Assembly (NCBI GenBank): GCA_963513935.1
Contig: OY740767.1
Coordinates: forward strand, 80,650,060-80,714,059
DNA: 64,000 nt
Origin: Aphrophora alni
Taxonomy: Eukaryota; Arthropoda; Insecta; Hemiptera; Aphrophoridae
Reading direction: 5' to 3'
Below are positions 1 to 20,740 of this stretch, in pieces (positions within the stretch are counted from its first letter, which is position 1; each line of letters opens with the position of its first letter). The translations under genes and the position numbers were made by a program. The notes under the pieces were generated by a model, which was given only the letters and a program-made list of their open reading frames with translations, was not told where the DNA came from and ran no database searches.

Positions 1-124
1 TGTGTTGATTGATGCGCAGATAGCACAGCTTCTTATTTTGTGAACGGCGGATGGGTTGAATGATCTTGTTTACATCTGTGTTTAAATGGTTGAGCACGTT
101 ATCTAATAAAGCAACGTTATCTAA

Positions 125-478
125 TTTGTTTGTAACAAATTCTACATTGGCCAAACAGGGAGAACGTTCCTTTGTCGATACAAAGAGCACCTTCCAACTA
201 ATAAAAGCAATATTACAAGCTCTAATTTTGCTAGCCATTTGTTCGAAAACAAACACATCCCAGATAATTTCCATTCCAGTGTGGAGGCATTGCAAGTGTG
301 TACAAAGGGAAGATTAATGAACGCTCAAGAAGAGTTTGAGATATATAAAGCGTTCAAAAATAAACCAGATGAAATTTTAAACGACCAGTTATCTTTCAAC
401 TCACACTATCTATACGACACAGCTCTCAAGCATTTATCTAGACTCAATAGAGATAACTATCAGAGGGTTTATTCCTAG
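125..478 (+). pseudogene. Penelope-like element, GIY-YIG endonuclease end (copy 1)
   Basis: Relic of the C-terminal GIY-YIG endonuclease domain of a Penelope-like retroelement polyprotein. From about 143 the plus-strand frame reads YIGQTGRTF followed by a YKEHLP block, an SNFASHL block, and a C-terminal tail with EFEIYKAFKN and ILNDQLSF, ending at a stop at 476-478. These blocks match the usual order of the GIY-YIG part of these elements, which follows the reverse transcriptase. A stop codon at 122-124 closes the frame upstream. The reverse transcriptase is absent, or lies off the left edge. The copy is therefore 5'-truncated, as is typical for retroelements, and not functional. Tail blocks shared with copy 2 (20.0 kb) show the same family. 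Confidence 0.82.
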
Positions 479-720
479 CAACGACAGTGTTCCACCAGAC
501 ATAGGATAATGCGCACCGTTGCCGAACGGGAATATTTATTTTAATTGTGTTTGTGTTTGTGTTTTGTGTTTTAACATTTGATGTGTGACGCATTCATCGT
601 GTGAATGAATTAATTAATCTACATGTATCTGATGATGAAGTCTTGAACTTTGAAACATGTCATAGCAAAACCAGATATAAATTGAAGTCACAAGACGGAC
701 CTACTAAGGTAATTCTTATC
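479..720 (+). mobile_element. 3' untranslated tail of Penelope-like copy 1
   Basis: Noncoding sequence directly after the GIY-YIG stop codon. It is GT-rich near 545-575 and contains the hammerhead-like motif at 616-676. The exact 3' end is not defined by any visible target-site duplication; I place it near 720, where the sequence becomes plain AT-rich DNA. Confidence 0.5.
616..676 (+). ncRNA. hammerhead-ribozyme-like motif in Penelope-like tail
   Basis: The sequence has the core order of a hammerhead ribozyme. CTGATGA is at 629-635, followed by a short stem-loop (AAGT/ACTT, 638-650), then GAA at 652-654, then ACATGT with a GTC cleavage triplet ending at 661. Flanking bases can pair as stem I (TAT with ATA, then ATCT with AGAT across an internal loop). 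Hammerhead motifs are known from Penelope-like elements, and the position just after the endonuclease domain fits. Activity is inference; stem II is short. Confidence 0.55.
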
Positions 721-2338
721 TATATTAATAATCAAATCTGGTAATACCCAAATGGAAGCTTCCGACTATTAATGAGATATATTTTTCATGATTTCCGACT
801 TACCAAGCAGTTCAACAATAAGACTAGCGTACATCTAAAATATAGGGGAGTATAACTTACACTTTAAATAAGAGTTTTTATTCAACCATGTCGTACTTTG
901 TAAAGTAATATATTAGTCTTAATTTAATCTCAATGTTGTGATATTTTTCATAATAAATTCCTATATTTTTAATTTCGTGGATCAATATATTTCTTTAGTT
1001 TAACTACATACATTATATCTTCACCTGTATATAAAATGAAATTACATCTTGAATTTTTTGTAAATAAGTATGATCATAAAATAAATAATTCATTTGTTAG
1101 TTTAGACCAATGAAACTGAATCTTACCTATATGTCAACTCATTTCAACTCCATATTCAGTTGTTTTTTGTACATGTCACTAAGGTGATGGTTTGGTAGGC
1201 TTATCTATATATCAAAAAAACCAGTAACCCTATTCATCAAATTCTGTACCGTGTTGTTTTGTTATTATTGAATAAAAGTAAATTTGTACATGGAAACTAT
1301 ATTTCTTAACTTAATTTAATATAGTTCTTTGTAATTAATATATTAGAGGAATGACGTAAATTATTTATCTTTTGTGTTGTTATTTTAACATGAGGGTTAT
1401 TCTTTGATTTAAAATAAGTTTTTTTTTATCTCTATAAATTGATATTTAATCTGCATATCAAATTAAATTTAGAAATATTAAGACTTCTATATGTAGACTA
1501 TCATAATATAGCGTAGTTAATAACTGTTGGATACAAAATAAATTATTCATAATATGTATGCAATTAGTTGCTTGTAAAATACTAATACTTGTATGTGCTT
1601 ATATGTCAGTTGCAACTTATGTACAATATTGAGTGTTTAACTTTTGTTGTCAGAAATATAAATTTGGCAGTCAGCCATAAGAAATATCGTGGTAAAGTAG
1701 TCAAGTGTAATGGATCAAGATATATTATGTTATGGGTTTGCCTTTTTAAACTAAAACTTAATTTCACTGTTTTATTTTGGTCTGTTTGCTGTTTGTTCGG
1801 TGGCAGTCCAAACAATTAGCAAGATTGCTGGTATGATAAGTAAGACAATATATAATTGCTTTGAAAACTAGTGAGTTATTATTCTAGAGCTTATAGTCCT
1901 TTCAAAATAGATTTCAAATGCTTGTAGTATCACAATCTTTTCACGATTGAGACAAAAATATAGCTTCGATATGTTAAAAGTTTTTATAAGGTAATGATAA
2001 CATTTTAATTATAGCAATACCAAAGTAGGTAACGAGAAACTATGATGAAGGTACATTTACCGGTAGAAATTAATTCTATGAATAATTTCATGAAAAACTA
2101 TTCTTCCTCATCTCATGGAGATACTAGGTTTTTTGAATAATCAAAATACATATAGGTCAAAATAATTTTATTTTATTTTAAATTTAAATAATTAACAGTT
2201 CACATTCTAGTTTTATAATATATTTAATTGAACCATTTCCCTTTAATAAATAAATGCGTAATAAGTTATTGGGCATGGGATCCATTTTATAGAGAAAATA
2301 TAAACTTACATTAAATGTATTATATTATATTTAAGGCA

Positions 2339-2340
<2 letters not shown>
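721..2340. other. AT-rich DNA, nothing recognised
   Basis: Strongly AT-rich with many stops in all frames. The longest open frames (76 and 69 codons around 1590-1820, on opposite strands) start from non-ATG or weak contexts and carry no motif I recognise. No RNA gene or clear repeat was seen. Confidence 0.6.

Positions 2341-2378
<38 letters not shown>
2341..2378. repeat. (GT)n microsatellite, left border of repeat A
   Basis: Uninterrupted GT dinucleotides, about 19 units, directly abutting the first unique base of the 2.55-kb repeat. Confidence 0.97.
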
Positions 2379-7590
<5,212 letters not shown>

Positions 7591-7594
7591 GTAT

Positions 7595-8313
7595 TAAATT
7601 TAAAAGAAAATGAATTGGATAATTCTAGCTCAATTTCTTGGCCACAATATACGAGTCCATAGGCAATGTTACCGCATGCCAGAAGAAATGGTCCAAAAAA
7701 CACAAATTAGCAAAATACTAATGACTTTAGGACAAGGACGATTAAGAGAAATGAAGGGAAAATCTTTGTCTGAAATAGACATTGAAATGAAAGACACTAC
7801 TAGGAAACAAAAATAAATAGCTGTTGTAGATGATACATTATACAAAAATTCTGATGAATCTGACGACTCAAACTCGGAGCTTTTTTGTTAGAAAACCTTC
7901 CAGTTAATACTGTCAATGAAAATAGTAAAAAAAATAGGCCTATGACCAGGAACAATCATAATTCCATCTTAGAATTTGAAAGTTCTTACATTGAAAAGAC
8001 AGAAAATAACAATTGTAACAAAAGAAAAAACACAGGTAGCAAATCAGAATCTGAATTCTCTGATTTTGAAGCACCAGGAAAACAGTTGAAAAAACAGAAA
8101 GGGAGAGGCATACGAAGGAAAAATTGTGTTAAATTTAGCTGGACCGATAGTGACTTGGAAATTGTGAATAAATTCTTATTAAAAAGTATTTTATGTAAAA
8201 AAGTTCTGGGAAAAAAAGATTATGACAGTTTTATCAAAATATATCCGCAATTTGAAGAGAGAGGTTGGAGTAAAATAAAATGGTGTGTATACAATTTGAT
8301 TAAAAAAAAGTAA
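7595..8313 (+). pseudogene. Crypton-like tyrosine recombinase, 3' fragment (second locus)
   Basis: Degenerate 3' part of a gene of the same family as the intact minus-strand gene at 41.6-44.5 kb. The first open piece carries the recombinase C-terminal motif GHNIRVHRQCYRMP, containing the conserved H and the catalytic Y, followed by a KGKSLSEID segment that parallels KGKKLDEIN in the intact protein. A frameshift near 7624 and a stop at 7814-7816 break the frame. A second open piece (7885-8313) ends with FSWTDSD and GWSKIKWCVYNLI, matching PWSPDQ and NWLKIKVFVQNI at the intact protein's C-terminus. Everything upstream of the H-Y motif (zinc fingers, first catalytic R) is missing. A plausible splice acceptor (TTTACCTAG) lies just upstream, near 7590. 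It is a dead copy that proves the family is repeated in this genome. Confidence 0.8.
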
Positions 8314-8565
8314 CAATTGTGGGATAACTAAGAAGTAAAATAAAATAACTGAGAATTTTCTTGACTTTTTGAACACTGTACCAATTTAATTTATTAAATA
8401 ATCAAATTAGAACTGTATAAGTATTATAGTAAAGTGGTAGTTGTTTGTTTATTACTACAAAAACAAGTGTTCTCTAAGAAGTTTTCAAAATTATTAAGTT
8501 ATTTCTTTCCTGAAGACAGTTAACTTATATGATTTTGTTATTTAGGTCTATGAACTAATATAGAA

Positions 8566-8870
8566 ATCATGTTTGCCAGTAAGTTAAAAAAAAATGTTCA
8601 TGTACCAATGATAAAGTTACATTTTTATTAATATATTAGGAATCTTGTTTGAAAAAATATTTTAAAATTGTTCATGCACCAATGATAAAGTTACATTTTT
8701 ATTAATATACTAGGAATCATGTTTGAAAAAAAAAAGTTTTAAAATTGTTCATGTACAAAACGATTAAGTTTCCAATGTACCAATGATAAAGTTTCGATTT
8801 TTTTTAATATACTAAGAATCATGTTTGCAAAAGAATAATAAAATTGTTCATGTACCAACTGATAAAATTT
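8566..8870 (+). repeat. ~75-100-bp minisatellite, about four copies
   Basis: Four diverged units. Each contains AATCATGTTTG (or AATCTTGTTTG), AAATTGTTCATG and CCAATGATAAAGTT, with unit starts near 8566, 8640, 8714 and 8817. It lies about 250 bp downstream of the recombinase relic. No coding capacity. Confidence 0.85.
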
Positions 8871-9960
8871 TGTTATTGCCTTAGCTCGAATAAATAATTA
8901 TTGGATTCATAATTTGTAGGTTTCATTAACAACCTGTTTTAGTTTTGTATACTGTAGAAATTAAAAGTATTGAAGGTTTGTCTAAAAAAAGAATTGTTCG
9001 TCAATCGTGACTAAGAAACTATTCTCAGAGTTATTACACTAACAGGGAAAAATATAGTTTGTTATAATTTATAGATTTATGTAGTGAAAAAATAAATATG
9101 ACATGTATTATTTTCTCATTAAAACTATTAAAAACGAAGAAAAGTTAAAGTAGGTAAACCAATTTTACATTACTATTAAAAATGTAATGTAAGTAGGTTT
9201 ACATTACTATTATTAATTTTTTTCATTAATGCAGACTTTATGTATTTCTATTTTATATAAAGTTTTTTTTCTGCAACTCAATATGTGATTTTACTTTTTG
9301 ACTATATTTTACTCAATTTCGATATTTTTATTTTATGTACTCTAATTTACACTAATAAGTTTACTCTGATAATGATTTTAATTAATTTCTTTGATATATA
9401 TTTTATGTAAATTAATTTATCTCAATTCACACTCAGTAATTTTGTGTATATGTGAATTATTACCCCCCCCCCCCCATAAACCTCTTTTTTCTTTCTTACT
9501 TGGCTTATAGATTTTTTTTCTTTTATTGGATGATAGGAATAAAATTCTCCAAGAGATCGTTAATTATTTGTTTGTAATCCAATTATATTCGGAATATGTA
9601 GGTTAGGGCAGAATAAAACCCCTGCTTTTTGGTTTGGTTAATTTTGTTTTATATGGTAATAAATTCTTGCTTTTCAAAAATCTTAATGATAGACTTTGAA
9701 CATTTTTTGAATCTCTGGCGATATCAATATATTTGTATTATTTATTTTTCAAACATGCTAATTTATGGTCTAAGCCACTATATTTTCTCGTAGGTCATTG
9801 CATACTTCTAACATTTCAATATATGTAGATAAAATTTTTATAAGGTCATACACGAAAACTTTGTTTTACATACATTAATATTTAATAGGTGTATTCAGTT
9901 GCAATACATTATTTAAATATATTTAGATGTTCGGTATTTATCTAAATATGCCCGATTTGT
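8871..9960. other. AT-rich DNA, nothing recognised
   Basis: Contains a short poly-C run near 9463-9474. No open frame, RNA gene or family I recognise. Confidence 0.55.
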
Positions 9961-10385
9961 TTTATGACGGACGAGCTAACGGTCAAACCATTGGCGAACT
10001 CGAAAAATAAATACAATATTTGTGTTTAGATCCAAAAAAATACATAAATTGTAAGAAAATTAAATTTTGATGACGAACAAACCATTCTCCAAAAATAAGT
10101 TCACCAACAGAAAATACACAAGAATTTTAATTTAATTGGTTAAATTCGATCATTCTAAAGTTGTTGGGCTCGGACAGATGGAATAACGGACCAACCGTTG
10201 ATCAAACCGAAATATGAATGCAATATTTGAGTTCAGTGACAAAAAATACATAATAATATAATCTGTTAAATTTGAGCAGTCTAAAGTTGTTGGCGTCGGA
10301 CGGACTAACAGAAGAACTGTTGGTCAAATCGAAAAATAAATGCAACATTTGAGTTCAATGACAAAAAATACACAAGAATATAGGC
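9961..10385 (+). repeat. degenerate minisatellite, three units
   Basis: Three related segments begin near 9966, 10173 and 10298. Each has a GGACGGA-type start, an AACGGTCAAACC-like block, an AATAAATGCAAYATTTGAGTT-like block and AAAAAATACA. Spacing is irregular (about 207 and 125 bp), so this is an old, decayed array. Confidence 0.7.
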
Positions 10386-10788
10386 CTACATTTTAATTTT
10401 TAATTTCGAACATTACACAAATGTTGATGGTTGTGATTATTCCGAATGCTTTAGATATGTGGGAAATGGTTCTGTTACAGCTAAGGGGCTACAAGTTAGT
10501 GAGACATTTAAACTCCTCATAAAGGTTTACACAAAAGGCTCACAAAGTCTCACACATATCATCGCAAAACAGTTAACACAAAAACCGTTATAGCCCTCTA
10601 AAAATAGTCTAGGACACATTTAAAAAAAACAATATTTCAACGAATAAACTTTGGCACTCCTAACAACTCATAAATATCATGAAATTTGTTAATTGCCACA
10701 TATAGCTGGAATCACTTTAAACCGATTTATAACACCTTTCTCACAAGGGTCGTAGGGGACACACATCCTCACAACGGTACCAATACAC

Positions 10789-10792
<4 letters not shown>
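10386..10792. other. short AT-rich spacer before repeat B
   Basis: No gene seen. Ends at the (GT)n border of repeat copy B. Confidence 0.5.

Positions 10793-10864
<72 letters not shown>
10793..10864. repeat. (GT)n microsatellite, left border of repeat B
   Basis: About 36 uninterrupted GT units immediately before TTGCCGCGCT of repeat B. Confidence 0.97.
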
Positions 10865-15309
<4,445 letters not shown>

Positions 15310-15840
15310 ACAAGGTGTCAGCTTAGTAACCTCTTCTCTTCATAGGCGGATCTCAGGATTAATGTTAGCACAGATCTGCGTTGAAGTTCTTGAGACGTTA
15401 GACTCAAAGCCAATTTATTCAAATTCTCCCTTCAATAGCTAGTTGTAGGTGAATTGTTTGCAATGTAAATTATCGGCGAGTTCACGCCTGCCACATTCAA
15501 TAAAGAGTGGAATATAACTAATGACCACCTTCTTGTGTTCCTAACCACGTCTTATGTAGCACACACTTGATCAAGAGTATCAACCCCACTTTTGGTCGAA
15601 TTGTAAAAAGTAATTATTTCTGGATTCATGGCAGCACATGTACTCTCATCAATTACATCATGAAAATATGTACTTAAAGTAAGTAAAACGTATTTGGTTG
15701 GAATATAAGATACAAGTGTAACTTCATCTTGAAATCCAAACATCATTGATTTTATAGGATCTCGCTTTGTGTTGACAAACTCTGGGGGTTTCTCCTCACA
15801 GTTCCATGAGGTTTAGTATTCAAGCTGCTAGTTTTTAGGT
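15310..15840 (-). pseudogene. piggyBac-type transposase relic (copy 1)
   Basis: Read on the minus strand from about 15840, the pieces appear in the order of a piggyBac (DDE_Tnp_1_7) transposase. First comes a GTVRRNPPEFV segment, then a FGFQDEVTLVSY strand, then NPEIITFYNSTKSGVDTLDQ, which holds the conserved GVD-x-x-DQ motif. After a stop near 15552, an RRWSLVIF helix and an N-x-x-G-x-NS-like block follow. The last catalytic region is recognisable but frameshifted and interrupted; the N-terminal half and C-terminal cysteine-rich domain are missing. No piggyBac terminal repeats or TTAA duplication were located. It is a different, shorter relic than the one at 29.5-30.8 kb. Confidence 0.8.
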
Positions 15841-15915
15841 ATCCAACTAGATAATACAGCCAGAAAACCGCTTTTATTTTTTTTACAAATTATTGTATAA
15901 TAAAAACAAATTTAT

Positions 15916-15947
15916 TATTATAATATATACATGTATATATTATAATA
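15916..15947. repeat. 32-bp perfect AT palindrome
   Basis: A perfect palindrome centred on ACATGT between 15930 and 15931, within a longer AT-rich stretch of TTATTATTA repeats. Such sequences can extrude as cruciforms. No gene context. Confidence 0.8.
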
Positions 15948-17700
15948 TATATGTATAATAATAACAAATTTAATATTATTTATTATTAATTTTTTTTTTT
16001 TTTATTATTGTATTTTTATTTGTACAATATTTGTGAGCCTAGGTCTTCTTTGTCTTGAGTACTTTCTCGATACTTCTATTATATGTAAGTTAATGTTCGT
16101 AACGATCAGTTCAGCATTTCTTCCTGAAATGTAGTGACTTAAATTTATTAAGTAAATCGTCTTGTAGATGTCATTTACTGAACTAGAAGATGTCATTTAC
16201 TTTTACCAATAGCAAACATATTGATTAACATGAGAAAATACAGATAAACATGTCTAATATGTGTGCTTAAATATACGCTATTGCAGTGTTTTCAACTTCA
16301 ATAACATGTTATGTTTCGTCAATGTTATATTTTGATTGTTGATGTTTAGGCACACAATACACGTGTGCCTCAGTGATTGCAGATGGTGATTCCTGTGTTA
16401 GGATAAGATTGTTGAATAGATTACCTGCCGAATATGTATAGAGTAGTATAATAATAAAAACATTTAATTTATTATACAAAATTGTAATATAATATCACTA
16501 AATTAAAGCTTCGTGTTTGAGTTTTTTCGTATGTGCATAACTGTTTTTATCTCTTCATGAATCATAAATAGAAATAGCTTTATTTTATTTTAATTACGTA
16601 TTGTATAGCTTATTGTATAAAGCTTAAATTATAATTTATTATTATAATACACCGGTAAGTTTACTTCGTTTATTATTTTGCAGTTAGCACCCTTTTTCAT
16701 TTAAACATTCTTAAATTAATGTAAAAAGGTGTTAAACAGTCGATCGTTAGTGGTTGTGTAACTTGGGTTTTCAAACTATTATCTGTAATATAGACATAAA
16801 ATGATTACTTAAAATTATAAAGTATAGTCATACTATAGAAAGTGTGTTTTATTTTAAACATGTATTGTGTCATTTAGAAATTATTATTTTTATTATGTTT
16901 AAATGTCATCGTCTCTAAAATTCTGAATAAAACCTTCATTAATTAATTAGAGATATAAAGGTACACTTAAAAGTACGCGTTAGCTGAACTTTTGAAACAT
17001 AAATAAAGGCAACGAATATCTGAAACACATTTGTTCCAGAAACCCTTTGAAGTCGACTATTAATTTATTTCTTTATGAATTACAGTGTCACCACGTTCCT
17101 CGAGTTATTAGAGCAGAAACCGCGATAACCACTTTTATAAATATTTGATAAACGGAAACTTTTTACAGAATGTTACTTCTTTTGGTGACATAAATCAAGT
17201 TACATTTTAACAAATATTTTAAGCAAACCTTTATGTTTATTAAAAATATTACTTACTTCAAAGTTTAAATATTGAATAAAAGATCCACAATTATATTGGA
17301 TTTAAGCGAAGAAATTATTTCAATTTTTTTTTAATAATAAAAATATATCTATGGAAGTCTGAGGTTGAATAGATATTACAATATTCGTCAAATGAAACTG
17401 TTATTAAATTTAACCACCTCGCCTTAAACAGCATATTTTATTTTACCACCAATAATAATGCAGTACGAGTTGAAATAGTAAGGAACACACTTTGTGTTCT
17501 TAGTATTGGAGTAGAATATTTAGAAACTTTTAAAAGAGGAAAAGGATTAATATTGTTTGTGCCAGAGTAGCAGCTTTCGTAAGGTGTCTGACTCTGCTGT
17601 TAATAGCCTTTTCGACGTAGGTGGCAGACCTGGAAATTCTTCCTATAGATGCGTTTAAAATTTGTAAGTAGACATAATGTTTTACAAGGAGGCGTTAGCC
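15948..17700. other. AT-rich DNA, nothing recognised
   Basis: Includes a direct repeat of AGATGTCATTTACT at 16165-16205. No supported gene. Confidence 0.5.
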
Positions 17701-17767
17701 ACCTATCAAAAGGGATTTTCAGCTAACCAGAGTTCTTTAAGAGCAAAATTACCGTTTCAATCGTATC

Positions 17768-18214
17768 TTGATTCCTTCTACCACCTTCACACGCACTAAC
17801 TTAACACTTACCGGTAGTTTAGGTACTGCTACTACATCCTTCTCTAACCCACAAACCTTCACTGTCCATAACCACTACCAAATCTTAACAGATACTTCTC
17901 ATGACAGATTTAGTCGTTCTATAGAAAAAACTTATATCTACCATTTCACAAACACATGTTTTGTTGAATTTGTTTACATTAACCTGGACATTCGTATGAG
18001 AATTTTGAGTATCCTAATCACTCATATGCATTGTTCTATAAATTATCGTGTATTGAAACATCTTTCTTTTAGGGAATTTCTTAGGGAGGTACTAGAACTA
18101 CTCATAGTCACTATGAGACTATACCCTCCATCACAAAACAACTGTTATCATCCTAAGATATACACCTTTCGTCACCGTTTAAAAAAATATATACAGCTTC
18201 AAAAATCAAATTAA
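17768..18214 (+). other. unassigned 148-codon open frame
   Basis: An open frame that is long for such AT-rich DNA. It begins at TTG, with no ATG near its left end. The N-terminal third is rich in Thr, Ser and Asn (TFTRTNLTLTGSLG) and contains HNHYQILTDTSHD; the C-terminus is basic. I do not recognise a domain. It could be a coding fragment of an old mobile element or a chance frame. No splice sites or second copy support it in this window. Confidence 0.2.
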
Positions 18215-18705
18215 GGAGGCTTCTAGGTTTTTGTTATATTCATAAATCCGCAAGTGGAGTAAGAGTTGTTATATATGATGCGTCTCGTAAAATTAGACAT
18301 TGTTTCGTTTTAACGAAACACAACAGATGTTTTTCACCCTTGGACAGTTTTAACGCACAAATCAACACACCTGATTTTATTTGAACAAACAGAATTTAGT
18401 GGGGGGGGGGGTACGGACACTGATCGGAACTCTAAAAAACCGACTGGAGAAACAACACCGTATATAATCTCCGTATCAACAGGTGATGTCTTGTATTTGT
18501 TTTCTGAGGACATATAACAGTCTCTATTGACTGTAAAATAATCATAGCCGTGGCTAACTTTTTATGAGGTTGGGCATTTATTTCATAACTTAGCAGAAAT
18601 TATTTAAGAGGTATTTAGAAATGGCATCATGAACAGTGACTTGTGTATCACGTGTGACAGCATTACCGAGATAAACAACCTTCGTACCAAAAGTAGGTAA
18701 AAAAA

Positions 18706-18750
18706 AATTGTCTTACATCTAGTGATGGTGTTAGATGTGCTAAGACAATT
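18706..18750. repeat. short inverted repeat (hairpin)
   Basis: Arms AATTGTCTTACATCTA and TAGATGTGCTAAGACAATT pair except for a 3-nt bulge, around a 10-nt loop. Too short for a usual animal microRNA precursor. Confidence 0.7.
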
Positions 18751-20020
18751 CCAAATATTAACTTTTTTTTTTTCATTTCTAATACAATTATTTTTATATT
18801 TTTTGTCAACATATTGGTATGGCGAGATTTAATCTATCAATCAAACTAGAGTTTTTGTATATATAATTTAATAAACATATTTGTAAAGTCATTGTAAAAT
18901 ATAATTTAAATCCTACAAGATAGGTTTTGGTGTGGGTACTTTATTGTGGGGTAAATATTTGTTTTTTATAAACAAATGGAAGGCTGTTGTGTGAAATAAT
19001 TCAAGGTATGTAGACCTAAAATGGGTATTTAGTACGGATTTAATGAGGAATTCATAGTTAAAAATTTAAACCTAAATTTTATATTGAGAGATTATATTAC
19101 CAGATATAATGTTTGCTTATAATATGACTTGTATTCACATTTACCGCAAGCCCAACTTTAACATATATGTAGTACGTTGTTCATAAATAAGTGAAATTCA
19201 TAACATCTTTGATTTGTTACTCGTATTTGGTAAATTCTCGACTGTAATACAAGCCTAGCTATATAATCTGACTAGTTTGAAAGTTTTGAAGGAGGTAGAT
19301 TTGACGTCATGGAGTTTTGACAATGCTCGTAACATTTCAGATCAAGTCATACACGCAACACATCAAATTAAAATATTATCATAAGTATGTCGTTTGTGTT
19401 TGCAGTTAACACATTGCTTGTAAACATTTTGAGTCAATAATTAACGTAAAATAATAACATGATATTTGTCTAACTTGGTTTATTCAGATTCTATGATCTC
19501 TTAATGTCTTAATAAAAGTATTTTGAAGGAAAACCACGTATTATTCACAATAATACCTACGAGTGTACTCTGATATGCGTGGTGGGTGATTTTGTGTGGT
19601 TATATTGCAGAAATATTGGAAAATAAGTTATTAACTATTCGGTTTCAAGATAATATGATGAAAGAGAAGTGTAAGTAAAAAGTGTGAACTAAATATATAA
19701 TTATCCAAAATTAAATGTCGTCATAACATTTTTATTTAGTAATTTTAAACCAACCATTGTTGCTGTTTAAATATCATGAGAATAGTGTCTAATGATAACA
19801 TACACAATGAATGACAAATTCTTCATTGTTGAAGTTTCAGTAATGATGTTATAGGATAGAATGTTGGTAATAATTTTGGAAGTGTGTTGTTAAATTACTT
19901 CATATTTAAATTGTTTCACCGATGCAGGTTGTAAATGATACGCATTTTATACAGCGCGGTGAGTTTTTGATTTCCAATCTGTTCAAGAATATTTTGTATA
20001 TATCGTGTATATTTCATCAA
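18751..20020. other. AT-rich DNA, nothing recognised
   Basis: No open frame of note. Ends at the 5' truncation point of Penelope-like copy 2. Confidence 0.5.
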
Positions 20021-20036
20021 AAACGCAATATAGAGT

Positions 20037-20408
20037 ATGTCGTTTTTTAAAATCACAAATTCTAAAGATGCGACAAAATACATTTACCTCACATACTACA
20101 TAGGACAAACTGGAAGGACATTTAAAACAAGATTTAAGGAACATCTACCCAAAAAGAACCCCAAAGCAACCACATCCGCATTTACCGAACACCTGATTGA
20201 TAGCAACCATTCATACAAAAACATAGAAGAACGTATGGAAATACTGCATAAAACACAGAAAGGAAAAATTATGGATGTACGAGAGGAATGTGAGATCTAT
20301 AAACATACTAAAAACAACCCAAATAATATATTAAATGAGAAACTAAAATTTAATTCTAACTGTATATATGATCTAATAAATTGTATATCTCAAGCTCAGA
20401 CAACATAA
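20037..20408 (+). pseudogene. Penelope-like element, GIY-YIG endonuclease end (copy 2)
   Basis: A 123-residue open frame containing YYIGQTGRTFKTRFKEHLP, then SAFTEHLIDSNHSY, then ECEIYKHTKNNPNNILNEKL, ending at a stop at 20406-20408. This is the GIY-YIG endonuclease domain of a Penelope-like retroelement, collinear with copy 1 (125-478). The normal GIY half is replaced by IYLTYYIG, so the first motif is altered or truncated. No reverse transcriptase lies upstream, so this is a 5'-truncated insertion. The reading frame from the domain to its stop is intact, suggesting a younger copy than copies 3 and 4. Confidence 0.85.
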
Positions 20409-20740
20409 CAGAGAAGGGTAGACATATCTACACAAATCTAGATAAGACCTTGGATTTCATCCAGTCAAGTAGTAGAACCAGCTGGAGTAACATGTGGCTA
20501 TTTTAAGACCGTTTTAATTCATATAACGTGTACAAATGTACAAGAATAACGTTTTCTTTCTTCTTTTTTAGTGTTGATAAATGTTGTTAATATTTAGTGC
20601 CTTGTGTTTGTAAAGTGTAGCTTGATAATGCCGTCTGTGTAACGGCGAAACATGTCGCACAAAAAATAAGGATTGTTTGACAAACAAGGTGTTTGTAACC
20701 ATTCATATATAAATAAAACAATCCATTAGGCTACAATGAA
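20409..20740 (+). mobile_element. 3' untranslated tail of Penelope-like copy 2
   Basis: Noncoding tail after the endonuclease stop. It contains the ribozyme-like segment at 20612-20660 and an AATAAAAC run near 20714. Its layout matches copy 1. Confidence 0.55.
20612..20660 (+). ncRNA. decayed hammerhead-like motif in Penelope-like tail
   Basis: Same position and 3' core as the motif at 616-676. A 5-bp stem II (GCCGT/ACGGC, 20630-20645) is followed by GAA, ACATGT and the GTC triplet. The CTGATGA box is changed to TTGATAA, two substitutions at normally invariant positions, so catalysis is unlikely. Confidence 0.45.

Noticed and set aside
18706..18750. microRNA precursor
   Set aside because: The stem is about 16 bp, too short, with a 3-nt bulge.
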